DNA from: Galerina marginata
Lineage: Eukaryota; Basidiomycota; Agaricomycetes; Agaricales; Galerinaceae
Direction of reading: 5' to 3'
Assembly: GCA_023014335.1 (NCBI GenBank)
Contig: JAECYW010000006.1
Coordinates: forward strand, 2,294,001-2,358,000
Length of the DNA stretch: 64,000 bases
Positions 9,649-21,334 of the stretch are shown piece by piece. Below the pieces are notes generated by a model, which was not told the DNA's origin, did no database searches, and saw only the letters and a list, made by a program, of their open reading frames with translations. Numbering within the stretch: position 1 is the first letter of the stretch; each line of letters begins with the position of its first letter. The translations under genes were made by a program, and so were the position numbers.

Positions 9649-10862
9649 ATGGAGCGGCAAATGCGGGGTGTCACGGGTGTGTGGTTTGCAGGTTGTAGGT
9701 CGCGGTTCGAAGATTGGCGCCAAGCCGGCGGGCGTCAGCTATGCGGCTACATCGAGGAAGGTGTTGAAAAAGGTCAAGGAGGACTTTCCAATGCATACAT
9801 AACCCCCAGGCGACGCGGACAGCAACCTTGGCGACCCAATCATTATTGGTAAATGAACTTGAACATGTCTAGAATCGTCATAGAACAAATAAATTATGTA
9901 CACGGTCAGGAAAAAATTAGATCATTAGAATCAAAATGATAAGGAGATTGTGTTGAGAAGAAAAAGGTGAGGGGACAGACAAAATGAAGATGATATGACG
10001 GGCAAAAGGAGAGCGAAGTAGGGAAATCTATTTTTATCACAGGAATAAGCACATCCGGATACGCAAAGGCGCATCCATCGCATTGCAGAATAAATTGAGG
10101 AAAATTTTTACATCGTTGTGTTCGCAGGAAGAAGGGGATTAAGATTATGTACAAGGGATAACATTCTGTGCAAAGAAAAAAATGGAATAGCGAATAAAAG
10201 GTGCTGAGGATGGAATTTTGATGGCATCATTAAGAGAAGCGCTCACGGGGTTTGCCGGCTCGTATAGCGTTGCAAAAGCCGCACAACCGCCCACAGGACC
10301 TCAGGATAAAAGAACGAGCCCTATAAATAGGACTCGTAACTTGAGTAAATAAATCTTTAAACCCGATGAAAGCCCCGGACAAACAAACACAAACTTTAAG
10401 CGCGCAAATTCTATCAGTAACTTCCTTGAATGCCCTATATCTCTCCATGCTTTCCTCCATTCCTCTTGAAAGTGTGGCATCAGATAGAAAACCATACATT
10501 GTACAATATTCTGCAAAAACAACTGGAAATTTTTGTTCTTATTGTGGCTTTTATGCTTTAAGAAAGATCCCGCATCGACCCGACTCGGACTCCGAGTCGT
10601 CCGAGTCTCCTCCGACATCCTGATCACCCCCGTCCCGTAGACAGGCTAGGGCCGCTAGGCAATGGTATTTTTCTTCCCGATAACTGTTTTACTTATGTAC
10701 AATTGCCACACGCCTCGTATGGCGAAGCGAGCGCCCCCGCAGATTGCGGATACGTAATTATCTAATCTAATCTCATGTGTGAGTGACGCGCGTCTCGCCA
10801 TGCACACTTGTTTTGCACGACTTGCTTCCTGCCACTATCTCGATACAATATAGACTACCACA
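9649..10862. other. No recognisable gene; holds one copy of a 27-bp dispersed repeat
   Basis: This may include the last exon of the cassette array (open frame to about 9852, with 'aaataaat' near 9888). The rest is AT-rich and lacks supported ORFs. The stretch just upstream of 10863 is the promoter side of the p47 gene. Confidence 0.5.
10340..10366. repeat. 27-bp exact match to the retrotransposon spacer
   Basis: The bases 'cttgagtaaataaatctt' and the nine that follow are identical to 2481-2507. Flanks differ on both sides. Chance identity over 27 bp is very unlikely, so this is a dispersed repeat fragment or a trace of an earlier element. Confidence 0.85.
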
Positions 10863-12383
10863 ATGTCTGACAACGACAACAACTCAACAGGTCGCACTCT
10901 CGGTGGCGATCCAGCAGAACCTCTGCCGTCCAACTGGGCACGCCCAGCGGCTGCACCAAGAGTTGGTAGGATTGGCGATTGGTCGGGTTCATCGTCATCG
11001 GGGTACGGTGTCCTCTTCTTAAACAGTTTTTCAGTTGGTTTACGTTATTATTTAGGGGTGGCGGTAGTGGACGCGATGGCCGATTTGGGACTATTTCCAG
11101 TCTAGGTGCTAGTTCTGGTGGAGGAGGAGGAAGACCCCCTGCTCGCGATGAAGATGATGATGATGACGACGACGACGAGAACAAGGAGGCGGAAAGTTGG
11201 TTTGCTGGAGGAGAGAGAAGGTGAGTTCCTGCTTACAGTCTAAAGACCAGGGAGCTCAAATTACCTATAGTGGCCTTTCAATCGAAAATCCTGATCGTCA
11301 GCGCTCTGTACCTGGTGGCCGTATGGTGCAAGACCTTCTGAGGCGTGCTGCCCAGTCAGTATGTTCAACATTACCATCGACATTGAAACTGATCACTCTT
11401 CGGTCGCTGCAGGGCTGGCCCAGCTCCCGAGGCACCATCGAGGCCTAGCGCTTTCTTCGGCGGTGGCCACACTTTAGGAAGCGACGAAGTCGACAGCTCA
11501 TATATTCCTGACCCTTCTGCCGAAGGTGGCGAGCAGCGTTTGTTTTTTTCCGAATATCTATTCGTTCTCTTTCCTAACTTGCCCATAAACTCTACAGAGA
11601 CCGCTATTCGTCGCTTAACGTTTTGGCGCGACGGATTCCAAGTCGAGGATGGCGAGCTGATGCGATACGATGATCCAGCGCAAGCCCAAATTTTAGCTGA
11701 GATTAATGCAGGGTATGTCGTTTCTTCATGACAAGCAGCCTCCATGTAACATTGTGTTCTAGTCATGCTCCTCTTTCCATCCTTAACATCGAGCAGGGTC
11801 AGCACGTCGAATTGCGGGTAGCCAAACGAACCAATGAGGACTATGTTCCACCGAAAGGCGCCAAAGCTTTCTCAGGATCTGGCAATCGACTGGGGGCAGT
11901 TGTGCCGGATGTTGCTGCTCTGAGTGGTAGTACCACGTCGATGCCCGGGTCGTTCCCTCCCACTTTGACTGCTTCTGCGCCAAGTCCATCGGTGGAACGA
12001 TCAGAAATATCGACCAAATTCGAAGTGGATCAGAGCAAGCCTACGACGAGTATTCAAATTCGATTAGCTGATGGGACAAGGTTTGTTTCTTCTCGACGGT
12101 CCTGGCATGGTCACTGATACATACGCCTCTAGAATGGTTTGCCGAATGAATTTGACACATACTGTCGGAGACATTAGAAACTTCATCAATGCGTGAGTAT
12201 TGCAGCGCATATGGTCGTGAAGTTATCTTTCTCATACCGTCTTTCAATAGATCTCGACCCGAAAACCTCACTCGTCCCTACACAATTGGTACTACGTTCC
12301 CGAACCGCACCCTCGATGATGACACCGCTACAATACAAGGCGCCGGGTTGGTGAACAGCGTTGTGGTGCAACGATGGGTATGA
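10863..12383 (+). CDS. shp1: p47/Shp1-type Cdc48 (p97) cofactor with SEP and UBX domains
   Basis: An adaptor that would dock on the AAA ATPase Cdc48/p97, acting in membrane fusion, protein degradation and PP1 regulation. Eight exons fit well: 10863-~10998, ~11057-11220, 11271-11354, 11413-11537, 11598-11712, 11763-12080, 12133-12192 and 12251-12383. The N-terminal part has a Gly-rich stretch, an Asp/Glu run and the p47 motif [11 protein letters not shown]. The SEP domain reads [21 protein letters not shown]. The C-terminal UBX domain begins near [12 protein letters not shown] and ends with [20 protein letters not shown]. In place of the canonical FPR loop it has TTFPNRTL. There is no clear N-terminal UBA domain, which p47 and Shp1 usually have, so the start or family subtype could differ. 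Confidence 0.9.
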
Positions 12384-12712
12384 ATGGGTGCAAAATGGAC
12401 ATAGATGCAGAATCGATGTCTGCCTGGTTTAGATAACGAGGGGAGTTGCGGCAATGCTCAGGTGTACAATATCTTGACGTGTTTTCTTGTCACTGCATGC
12501 GAAATACAAACGTCGAAATACTTTCCAAGTTTCCGCCTTCAAGACGCCTGAGGCTCTGCTATTTCGTAAGTCACGAGGTCGGTGGGTTACAGTTGCATCA
12601 CGAGCGGCTATGCTTCTGGTTATCATGTCGATGTCGTCGGCTCCGCGCAGTACACTCCTTCATATAGGTTCTCTTTCCTTCGCCCTCAAGCCTGCATTCA
12701 AGTCGTTGCATA

Positions 12713-14568
12713 ATGGCCGAATCTCAGGAGTCCCATTTGCTTGCGTTGGCACCCGAGCTGACCCAAATAATCAGTGATGAGGTCAGTGCTGTCTCCCCTT
12801 ATAACTTGAAATCAGGTTTAACAACAACCTATCTCAACAGCTCGACCTTGCTTGCGTGGGGCATCTTCGTTTGGCCTGCAAACACCTAGCAGAATTGCTC
12901 AACAGTCGAGTCTTTCGCGCACTTACAATCGACATCACGAAAAACACGATCGAGAGAAGCCTGGCTAAGATTGTAACATTGGCAACATCGGACCATGCTG
13001 CGCGTCAGGCAACCCGAGACCTTTCTATTCTTTCGCTATCACCAGCCTTTAGTCCAGAGTATCGAGGCCCGCAATGGAACCACGTCGATGGGCAATGGAT
13101 CGCTGAACCGGAACCTGAGGCCCCTCCTGAAGTTGCTTTAGCAGAAGAGGAGATGAAGCTTCATTTATTCCAGGCCATTGCCTCCCTGAAGGGTGTTCAG
13201 AGTGTCCAGTAAGTCTCATTTTACCGTGTCCTGCACACTTCTAAACCTATAAACTAGCTGGATGCCTCGTTCAATGGACAACGAATGGACGCATTCTACA
13301 GTCATGGACGCCTTGAAGAGCTTCCCAAATCTTCGGGAATTCTGGGTTAGCCTTCCCTCTATAAAAACCCCTGTTGCATGGGAACACCTCAAGGGCCTAC
13401 GTCAAATACATATCGAAGGGACCTGCGACGAGCACGAGGATGAGACGTTCGACAGCTTAGCGAAAGCCGTAGCACAGTCCCCGCAGCTCACTTCCATCGA
13501 TATCGCCAGCGGTTGGCGTTACAGACTTCCGACCAACAAGAAGCAGAGTTTGCATCAGATTTTCAAGTATTACCCTCGCGATGCTACTCCCCTTCGCCTA
13601 CGTCATCTCCGGTTAATGACCTGGCTCGTCCGTTTGGACGAGGTCACCCTGCCGCATCTCAAGCACCTGACGTCTCTTGAGCTGGTCAATATCGAAGATC
13701 CGTACGCTCGTTCTCCTTATACTTTGGCTGAATCGGACGACGAAAGTGAGGTAAAGCACGAGAACAGGCGCTACGGTTCCAGCGTGGAAGAGATCTGGAA
13801 AACCATGAGGAGTGCTAGGATACGTTTGGAAGAACTCACCGTTGACGTGGTGACACCTTCTTTCCTAGACTACCTTTCATCCTACTCTGGGCTCAAGATG
13901 TTGCACATAACGCCTGGTGGTTTCCACGAAGGCACATCCTCAGATGCACTCGCCAAAAAGTTCTTCGCTGATCCACTCCAGAAACACTCCCGATCCTTAG
14001 GGGACCTTAATATAGCAGCGCGGTATGAAGGTCTGTGGTGTTTCAGCGACCACAATTTGCCAGCAATCGCGAAGTGTACAAACCTGAAGAGTCTTCGTAT
14101 TTCTATCATATCTTCTCAACTTTGGAACGACGATGATCACGCTAAAGCCGCCCCGAACTCGGATGTCATCGTAAGTGACTGTCTGACCAACCACGCGACT
14201 TGTTATTTAGCTGAATATTGGCTTAGAAACTTCTCATCGACACCGCCCTACTCCACCTACCCCATCTTAAGGAGTTCCAAATCGCCGCTGCCAACCTCGA
14301 AACACTACGCCATGCTAGATGTGGCAACCCCGCGATGTCGCACTTCTCTCGTGCTGGGATAATGATGGTTCGTAGCGTGCTTAATTACAGCGCGCCACCA
14401 TCTTGTCGTCGTCTTCCGACGTTGAAACTCGGCACTGGAAGGTCATTCCGAGGTCGCTCGAGCCAGGTGTTCACAGCTGGTTCCGACGGCCATGATTTAG
14501 AGGGAGGGGGGTTGAGATACGTTGATTCTAATCCACCCACCGAAGGCAGAGATGAATTCTATTGGTGA
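12713..14568 (+). CDS. F-box-like protein with a leucine-rich C-terminal region
   Basis: A probable substrate-recognition subunit of an SCF ubiquitin ligase. Four exons join in frame: 12713-12781, 12841-13208, 13258-14170 and 14227-14568. The N-terminus has F-box character (LALAPELTQIISDE, then LRLACKHLAELLNSRVFRAL). It is followed by repeated Leu-rich segments such as FPNLREFWVSLPSIKTP, LRHLRLMTWLVRLDEV and LKHLTSLELVNIED, as in the F-box/LRR families expanded in Agaricomycetes. The last exon is less convincing and rich in Ser, Arg and Gly, so the true 3' end could be different. The substrate is unknown. Confidence 0.7.
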
Positions 14569-15813
14569 TTACACCGCACCTCACGGTTAGTCTCGCAAAC
14601 GCAGACTGCGATATTCTTGATGATGAATTGATCGCTTCATACATACCTCGCTGTTGTCCTCTGGTACGGTTTGATTTCTTTCTCTTTCTGAAATTCGTAG
14701 TCAGTCGAGCTGTGTACTTGTACTTTGAGTTCTAGGTTGTAGGTCTATATGTAAGTTCTAGTCTGTTGTATTCGTGCTCTTTTGTTCTCGGAAGGTTTTT
14801 CGTAAGAGGCAAGAGAGTTGCTTGATCATTCGATCAACAAAGTTGAACAAACCAAAAGCTTCTTGGTTCTTGCCACGATGCTCTTACTGCTATTTATGTT
14901 GTCTACTCCTGGTGCTTATGCATTGGTTTGCTCTTGAAATGATTTCCTTCATCGAGTTCACCCAAAGACGTTACAAACTGCTCGATTCCCTTTGGGGGGT
15001 GGGGTCGCAATTCAACTTTTGCTAGCACCAAAACCACCAAATTGAATGTTGAGGTATGTCCTTTCGAACCAAATCTCTAGACTTTGCGTTGGATAACGAC
15101 ATATTTCACAGATGATTTTTACAGCCTGAAGCAGCTTCGTCTGGTCGCCGCTGACAGTGACAGAATCGGTCAATGATCACCTGCAAAGCTCACCAGTTAT
15201 TTGTCTGGTGGCGAACTCAGACTGTTCCAACGACTTGGCACTGTTGTCTCCCTATAGTTCCCGTCAACAAAACTCTTGAAGGTACTCTGGGTCAATTTTC
15301 TTGGTTTCTCCTGGAAGAGCGACATGGATACTACGATGAACTTCTTCGGCGCAGATAAAAGGAAGAAAACACGATGGTCAATTTCAGCTTCACTATAATG
15401 TACTACCAAGGACTGTTGGAAACTCTGTGGTCTCGACTCGGAGCTCCGCTTATGTGGAATAGAAAATCCACTGAGTGGCTTTGTCCAGACTGGGAGGATG
15501 AATTCTATGCCAGTTGTACATTCACCTCCTCATCGATTCCGAGTCATCAATAATTCCAGTTCCCTGACCGTAATCAACCCACTCTGATGCAACCTCCTCC
15601 TCTTCTCCCGGCCTACAGCTGTTCTATCTCTGTTCTTTGGAGGGTTTCTTCTAGTTTCCCAAATTGTTGTGTGCAAGTTGTGTCGAGTTTATTATCTGTA
15701 TGTCACGCAGGCGCTTTGACAAATGTGACCCTGAAAGTATCCTATTGAGGACTCTCACAAGCCCCCTTGAAGCCCCCTTCGTTTACTACACTTCCCGCCT
15801 TTGTTCAAAGAAG
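14569..15813. other. No recognisable gene
   Basis: Short frames only. A T-rich segment (14640-15010) probably contains the 3' untranslated region of the F-box gene. Confidence 0.55.
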
Positions 15814-16912
15814 ATGCAAAGTCCGAGCGTTGAGATTCATGCTGTGATAAAACTCGTTCACTCCTCTATATCGCCCGACATACAAAAGGCTGCTGTCAAC
15901 AAATACTTCGCAGCGGACACTGCCTTCCGCCATCCCTTGTACAGGGTTGAACCTGGTCCACTTTCACGGGAACGCTTGCTTGGGATCTATCAGTAAGTGG
16001 CAGAGTCTTAGACAACTTGATAAATTTTCTTGAAATGAATACGTAGGTGGTATCGAATAATATCACCCAAAATCGAGGTTGACATCCGAGATGTTTGTGA
16101 GTTCGAGCCTGTTATGTCTGTTCAGAACGCTAAAAGAATTGCCTCAAAGTCTACGACCGCCTTCATGATATAGTTTTTGTGGACCTCGTCCAAACCTTGC
16201 ATGTTCGATTTTCACCTTTCAATCCAATTACCTGCCCGTATGTTGCAGCCAATTATCCCGACTGTAAAAGTCGTTAATTATCCTAGCTCCCTGTCCCGTT
16301 TTACCCTTCGCAAATGTGATGGTGTTCACTATATATGCTTGCAAGAAGACTTCCTTCATCCAGATGTAAGATGCTATCTGTTTAGTTGAAATAACATTGC
16401 TGAGTTCATCACAGGACCTTGCTGCACTCCTTTTCCCGCCTCTCATCCCAATTGTCAGGACGATTTTGTTTGCCATTGTGATTGCCTCGAACATTTTGGC
16501 GAAGTGGGCACGATTTTTTGGTATTTGGCGAGCTTCGAATTCAGACGTGGTCCAGGACCATGTCAATGCCGAGGACGTCGCGGCCAAACCGGTTAAGCCC
16601 CGCCTGGGAGAAGGAAAGCTGAGGCAGAAGAATCGCCGAGAAGTATTAAGGGCAATCAAACGGTCCCTGCAGTCTCCAGAACAGGACGATAACGATTTGG
16701 AGAACTTCACTAGGGATTTGGACATCTTCGAAGAGGAGGAGTTCAGCATCCTCGATTCGCACGACGGAAGCAACTGGAGCAAAATAAAAACTCTACCCAA
16801 GAAAGTCGACCATGGCAACAGGACCAATGGAAAGAGGTTTAATAACATAGTAAGGGAAACCCCGTATGCAAAACTTGCAGTGCCGCCCACCTGTACACCG
16901 ACATTAAATTAA
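15814..16912 (+). CDS. SigF-like NTF2-domain membrane protein
   Basis: A fungal family with an NTF2-like fold and a C-terminal membrane segment; its function is not established. Exons: 15814-15992, 16047-16096, 16150-16365 and 16415-16912. Family landmarks are EIHAVIKLVHSSISPDIQ, KYFAADTAFRHPLYRV, LLGIYQWYRIISPKIEVD, VFVDLVQTLHVRFSPF, and YICLQEDFLHPDDLAALL. A hydrophobic helix (LIPIVRTILFAIVIASNIL) follows, then a basic and acidic cytosolic tail. Between 16215 and 16260 the family match moves from one frame to another (PFNPIT to ARMLQPIIPTVKV) with no usable intron, so either a 1-nt frameshift or an error is present. If real, the gene is broken at about residue 110. Confidence 0.7.
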
Positions 16913-17067
16913 TATCGTCGCGACTTCAATCTCTGTACGTCTCCAACATCGGTAATTTTAGGTCTTAGATACTTTGCACCTTCTAAACCCAACATTCTTT
17001 TCGATCCATTTTCCTGCAGCCAGCTTCCGGCGACAGAACGAAGCAGGAAATGTTGCGTATAATGATT

Positions 17068-18879
17068 TCATGTGAGATCCCAGATTTTGACTGTAGAATC
17101 AAAGGTCACAGGCTGGGGTTGCCTTTTGCTTGGACGTTTCTTCGGATTCGGAGAGTCTGTGAAGCTGCTATCCTTCGATCGACTCGAGTCTGAACTGGAA
17201 TCAGAGTCAGGATGATAATCTTCATCCGTGAAGTGACGAGACCCAGAGGCAGATAATAAACAAGATCGCAATGGGTGAAAAGCCACGGACCCTACAGCAT
17301 CTAGGTTTCGTCGTTGTCAGTGTTGGATAAATTCATAAAAGTGAGTAAGTCCGTTAAACTTGCCGTCATGCGCCTTGAATTGAAGGTTCGGTTGTAAAAA
17401 TTTGGTGTCAAACATCCCCTCTGATGACGGGTCGTATAAACTACTATTCGTTTCTCCACCGTTTGACTTGGGGTTATCGAGGTCAAATACGGAAATATTT
17501 CCTCGCTAGGAAAGCGGTTGTTAGCCAAATATAAAAGATCAAGAGGAAGGACAAACTTGGTCGCCAATGCTGAGGAACCGACCCGCGAGATCGACGTCAA
17601 ATCGTATTTTCTGATTCGTCTTTGAATCATTACCGACGGGAGAGGACTGGAAGACCTCTAATGGGACGTCGACATTAGAACGGATGTCCCAACTGTAAAC
17701 AAATCCGCTTGCTTTCCCGCGATACGTTGCATATAATATGTGCGGTTTGGCTGGGTTAAATTGCAGCTGGAAAAGACCACGGAAATAAATACGGCATTCG
17801 GGCATACCACGAAGAAATTACCTGAGTGACCCCCGCTGAAGGCCCTCCACCAACGAACATGAGTGGTTCTTGTCCGGCGTCACTAAACATCGCAATATTT
17901 CCACTTATCGGAGAGAAGCTTCCAGCAGCGTAGAAGCATTCATCAGGGCTGTATGCGGGAGAAAATGCGATCGATGATATAATTCCTGGAAGGTCCGTCA
18001 TCACACCACCCCAAACTTTTCATCGCATAGTATTACCTTTCAGTCCATCTTTGCTCTTTTTGGATGGGGTGGTAGGCATCCTGCTTCCCTCTCCTGGACG
18101 TGATAGGTCAAATATCTCTATGGCATCTTCGAAGCCACAGTAAAGCCTTGCGACGATCCTTAAAAACGAAGTAAAAAAAGCAATGGCAGGTGATGTACCT
18201 TTGAGCTGTCAGGTTGAATGCCAGGCTGTGAGGGGCTATCTGTCTTTCTCTGTGGTCGACTATTCTGTAAGATGCACGAAGCTATACTTGAACAATGATA
18301 TATCCGATGCGTATGAGAGACAGATATCTTACCCTGCCATCAGAGGCGTCCAGAAGTTTCACAGGACATTCACGGATCGACGCTACGAAGCAAAATGCGG
18401 CAGGATTGTGAGGCGTTGCCGTTGGGTACCAGACAAAATCCAGAATAGGTGCTGCTTGAGGAAATGCTCGAATGGGTGCAACGCTATCGCCTCGTTTGAG
18501 AAGGTTAGTAAATAGATTGTAATAGTAAATGATATAAGAGGTTTACCTATACCTCCCTGCGAAGTTCTTGATCGGGGTTATGATTTTTTACTTAGAAATA
18601 ATGGAAGGACCATCGCTTACGCGTCAAAGAATTGAAAGGTCCTATTCTCGCACTGCGCGAGGACTACAGACCCATCAGGAGACCTAGATTAAATAGGAAT
18701 AATGGTTCTTTCTAAGGGGACATCTTCCAGTACAAACGTTGGGTTACTTACCATTTCGCAACTCGCGGAAAATTCTCCACAAGCCCAGTGTCAGGACCAG
18801 TATTCAGAGTAGATGCGAGCGATGGGGTTTTGGATATGTCATATTGTGGCGGTAACCAGGTCTGGTCTGATGATTCCAT
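17068..18879 (-). CDS. WRAP53/TCAB1-type WD40 protein
   Basis: Homologue of the WD-repeat protein that in animals binds CAB-box RNAs (scaRNAs, telomerase RNA) and delivers them to Cajal bodies. Blades can be followed across about eight exons: SPDGSVVLAQCENRTFQFFD; a DFVWYPTATPHNPAAF segment with VASVRECPVKLLDASDG; APHSLAFNLTAQ; ARLYCGFEDAIEIFDLSRPG; IISSIAFSPAYSPDECFYAAG; TNQKIRFDVDLAGRFLSIGDQ; and SVAFHPLRSCLLSASGSRHF. The last is followed by the acidic Ser-rich insert typical near the C-terminus and ends in VKIWDLT. The start at 18879 (MESSDQTWLPPQYD) is the first Met in frame with the first blade. Expected role is RNA trafficking for small nuclear or telomerase RNP; no target RNA is visible here. 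Confidence 0.82.
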
Positions 18880-19266
18880 TCAAGACTGTGGATCGTCTGC
18901 TGGAGGAACGCAGTTTGGCCTTTGCCTGAGAGTTGACACCAAGGTCTTTCAATAAATGCGATATGTAGGCTGGAAAACGAAGCTATCTTCGATCTATGAT
19001 ATGATGCACTGATGGATGGGCAGGTAAGGCGCTGAGGTGCGCATCCCGAAGTGATCGGTGTCGATAACAGTGACGGTTGGGATAGAGTGGACCGTGGACG
19101 TCGGGACCTGAGCGCATCAACACAGCCACCCGCCGTTCCAAATGAGTCCGTCTGATTCGCTTGCCTGTCGCCTGCCCTGTTCCTTGCGCTCTCCGCACTT
19201 GACTCGACCTACTTTCCGTCCTATATAACCACCTTTCTTGTTCCGTATTCTACAAGATCGCCAAGT
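18880..19266. other. Divergent intergenic region
   Basis: It separates the WRAP53-like gene (minus) from an F-box gene (plus) and probably holds both promoters. I see no clear TATA box or operator-like repeat. Confidence 0.5.
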
Positions 19267-20486
19267 ATGCCGCCAAAGAAGTCTTCTAAGCGTGCCAAAC
19301 TTGCTGACAATGCCCAAACATTTGCAGATGGTTCCCACTCAGCTTCAAAATCCACGACAGCAATCGGTTTCTCCAATAGCAAATCCGTGGTTCTGGAACT
19401 ACCTCTTGAACTATTGATGGAAATATTGTCACACTTCAAGGCTCTTCCTGTTCCAATGACTCAAAGTGACCTACTTGTATACAGTCATTTTCTGCCGAGT
19501 GACTATCTTGAGAGAACCGACACTCTTCGTGCTCTTTCACAAACCTGCAGACTCTGGCGGAATACCTTCTTTCCACTTTTATGGCAACGCCTTGAGACTT
19601 GTGCAACCCATTCACAGTCTGGGGCATGGTACCAAGTCTTTGGCGAATCCCTCATTAGGAAGAGTTTCCTGGTTACCGAAAACCCAGAGATCGCTGCCCA
19701 TGTCCGGTACGACGGGCGTTTTACCATATGAATCAGTAATCTGAACGATTCTTTAGGAGCATGAGCGTCATTCTTTCGCGCTACTCCACGTCGACCGTTC
19801 TTCCGGCCTTTATTCGAGCCATCGAAGCGCTACCAAACTTGACTACCCTACAAATTCTTAGTGCACATCACAAGATGACTACGAGTCTCAAGACAGCATT
19901 CGAAGGCCACGTTTTTCCTCAAGTCAAGACAATCGTTGTCCCTTCGTATGCCCACAATATCCTCAGGTCCTGTCCTGAGGTTAAGAAAGTCGTATGCGTT
20001 GATTATGATGCGAGTAAGCTTGTAAGCGCAATCGCCAAGGAATGCAAGAAGGTAGAAGAACTCGAAGGGTTTTATGGAAACGAAAATTCGATGAAAAGTA
20101 AGTGAACTACACTGCTCCGTCCGTTCGCTTCTAAACAAGCAATTCAACAGGATTGGCGAAAGCGACACCCAACCTTCGTTCCATCAAATTTACCGTCTTC
20201 ATGCCTGCCGTAGGTTCCTTTATGTTTAGTTTGTTGATATGTCTCTTACCGTGCATCTCCATCGCAGGCACATCTTCAACCCCTCACAACCTTAAAGCAC
20301 GTCTCCCATATCACATTGATTAGCAATTGCGAACTTGAAGACGTTGCCCTCAAGCATCCGCAGAATTCGGCCTCCATCAAATTGGCGAAAGACATTATAC
20401 GAAAGTCCGAAGGACGGAAATCTCTTGTCCTTGAATATAAAGCGTCATATGTACAATGGTCGAGAAATATCAGCATCGACCCTTAA
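19267..20486 (+). CDS. F-box domain protein
   Basis: A probable SCF ubiquitin-ligase adaptor. Exons 19267-19706, 19757-20097, 20151-20209 and 20268-20486 join in frame, giving about 353 aa. After a basic Ser-rich N-terminus comes a standard F-box: VVLELPLELLMEILSHF, then LRALSQTCRLWRNTFFPLLW. The remainder has weak Leu-rich repeats (FIRAIEALPNLTTLQIL, LAKATPNLRSIKF, LTTLKHVSHITLISN), the usual architecture of the many Agaricomycete F-box proteins. It is distinct from the F-box gene at 12.7-14.6 kb. The substrate is unknown. Confidence 0.8.
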
Positions 20487-21334
20487 TTTTTTGGTAGCTT
20501 TTGTTTCAGTACCTTTCGTGGATTTCTTGGACTTTAGGCATTCGATTTGATGTGGACTTTATGTATCCCCTAGTTGTGTAAGTAAGTACATTGAAATGAA
20601 TCAAAATAAGCTTGCCTTGTGAGCCCAAACGGCATCCGTTAACCTTTAGAAAGGTCGTGGGACTGGCTGATGTTACATGATTAAGACTAAGAGTCTCTAA
20701 GACGTCAACGACGAGAAAAATCATCCTCGAGTCTATAGATCAGAGCCTCCCTCGCCTTGGCCTCGCTCAGCCTCAGCAACCTGTTTGCTACCCAGCCGGT
20801 AACATAGTTTCTGACCCTTGGGCCTTCCTCGAAGTCGTCATCCGGAGCGACCGGTCATTCAATCCTTCGGAGTTTAGCAGGGTCTGGAGTGCCTCACCCT
20901 GATTCAATTCATTGCTCCAATTTCTTTCCCATGGTAGCTCATCATCGCGTGAGCGTTCAGCCCAATGAATACTTATTGACCTGCTGATAAGCTTTCGGAA
21001 TGTCAAATAGCCCCCTTGGAAAGGGAAAATCCAAGCCAGCAGAACGGGTCCCATGGAAAACGAACTTCAATTTGAGGACCGCTAACAGCTTGCTCCTCTT
21101 TCCGCTTCACATTTGTTGCTTGTTTCCCTCCTTTTTTTTCTTGAGAGGAACGCAGGTCTGTCAACTTTCTAGCTCAATTCTTTTGGCGTGTCATCGAGTG
21201 CGTTTACATCCAGATGTTCGACGCGCAAAGCTGCAAGTTCTCCGTAAAGCTCGTTCCGAGATATTGACCGTCAACCTTTCGGACGTCCCCATCCCATCCC
21301 CCTTTATTTCAAGCCTCGCAAAGCTCCTGCAGAA
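20487..21334. other. No recognisable gene
   Basis: Contains short frames on both strands without family signal. The last part (21060-21330) is pyrimidine-rich and likely the leader of the DUF6533 gene that follows. Confidence 0.5.
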
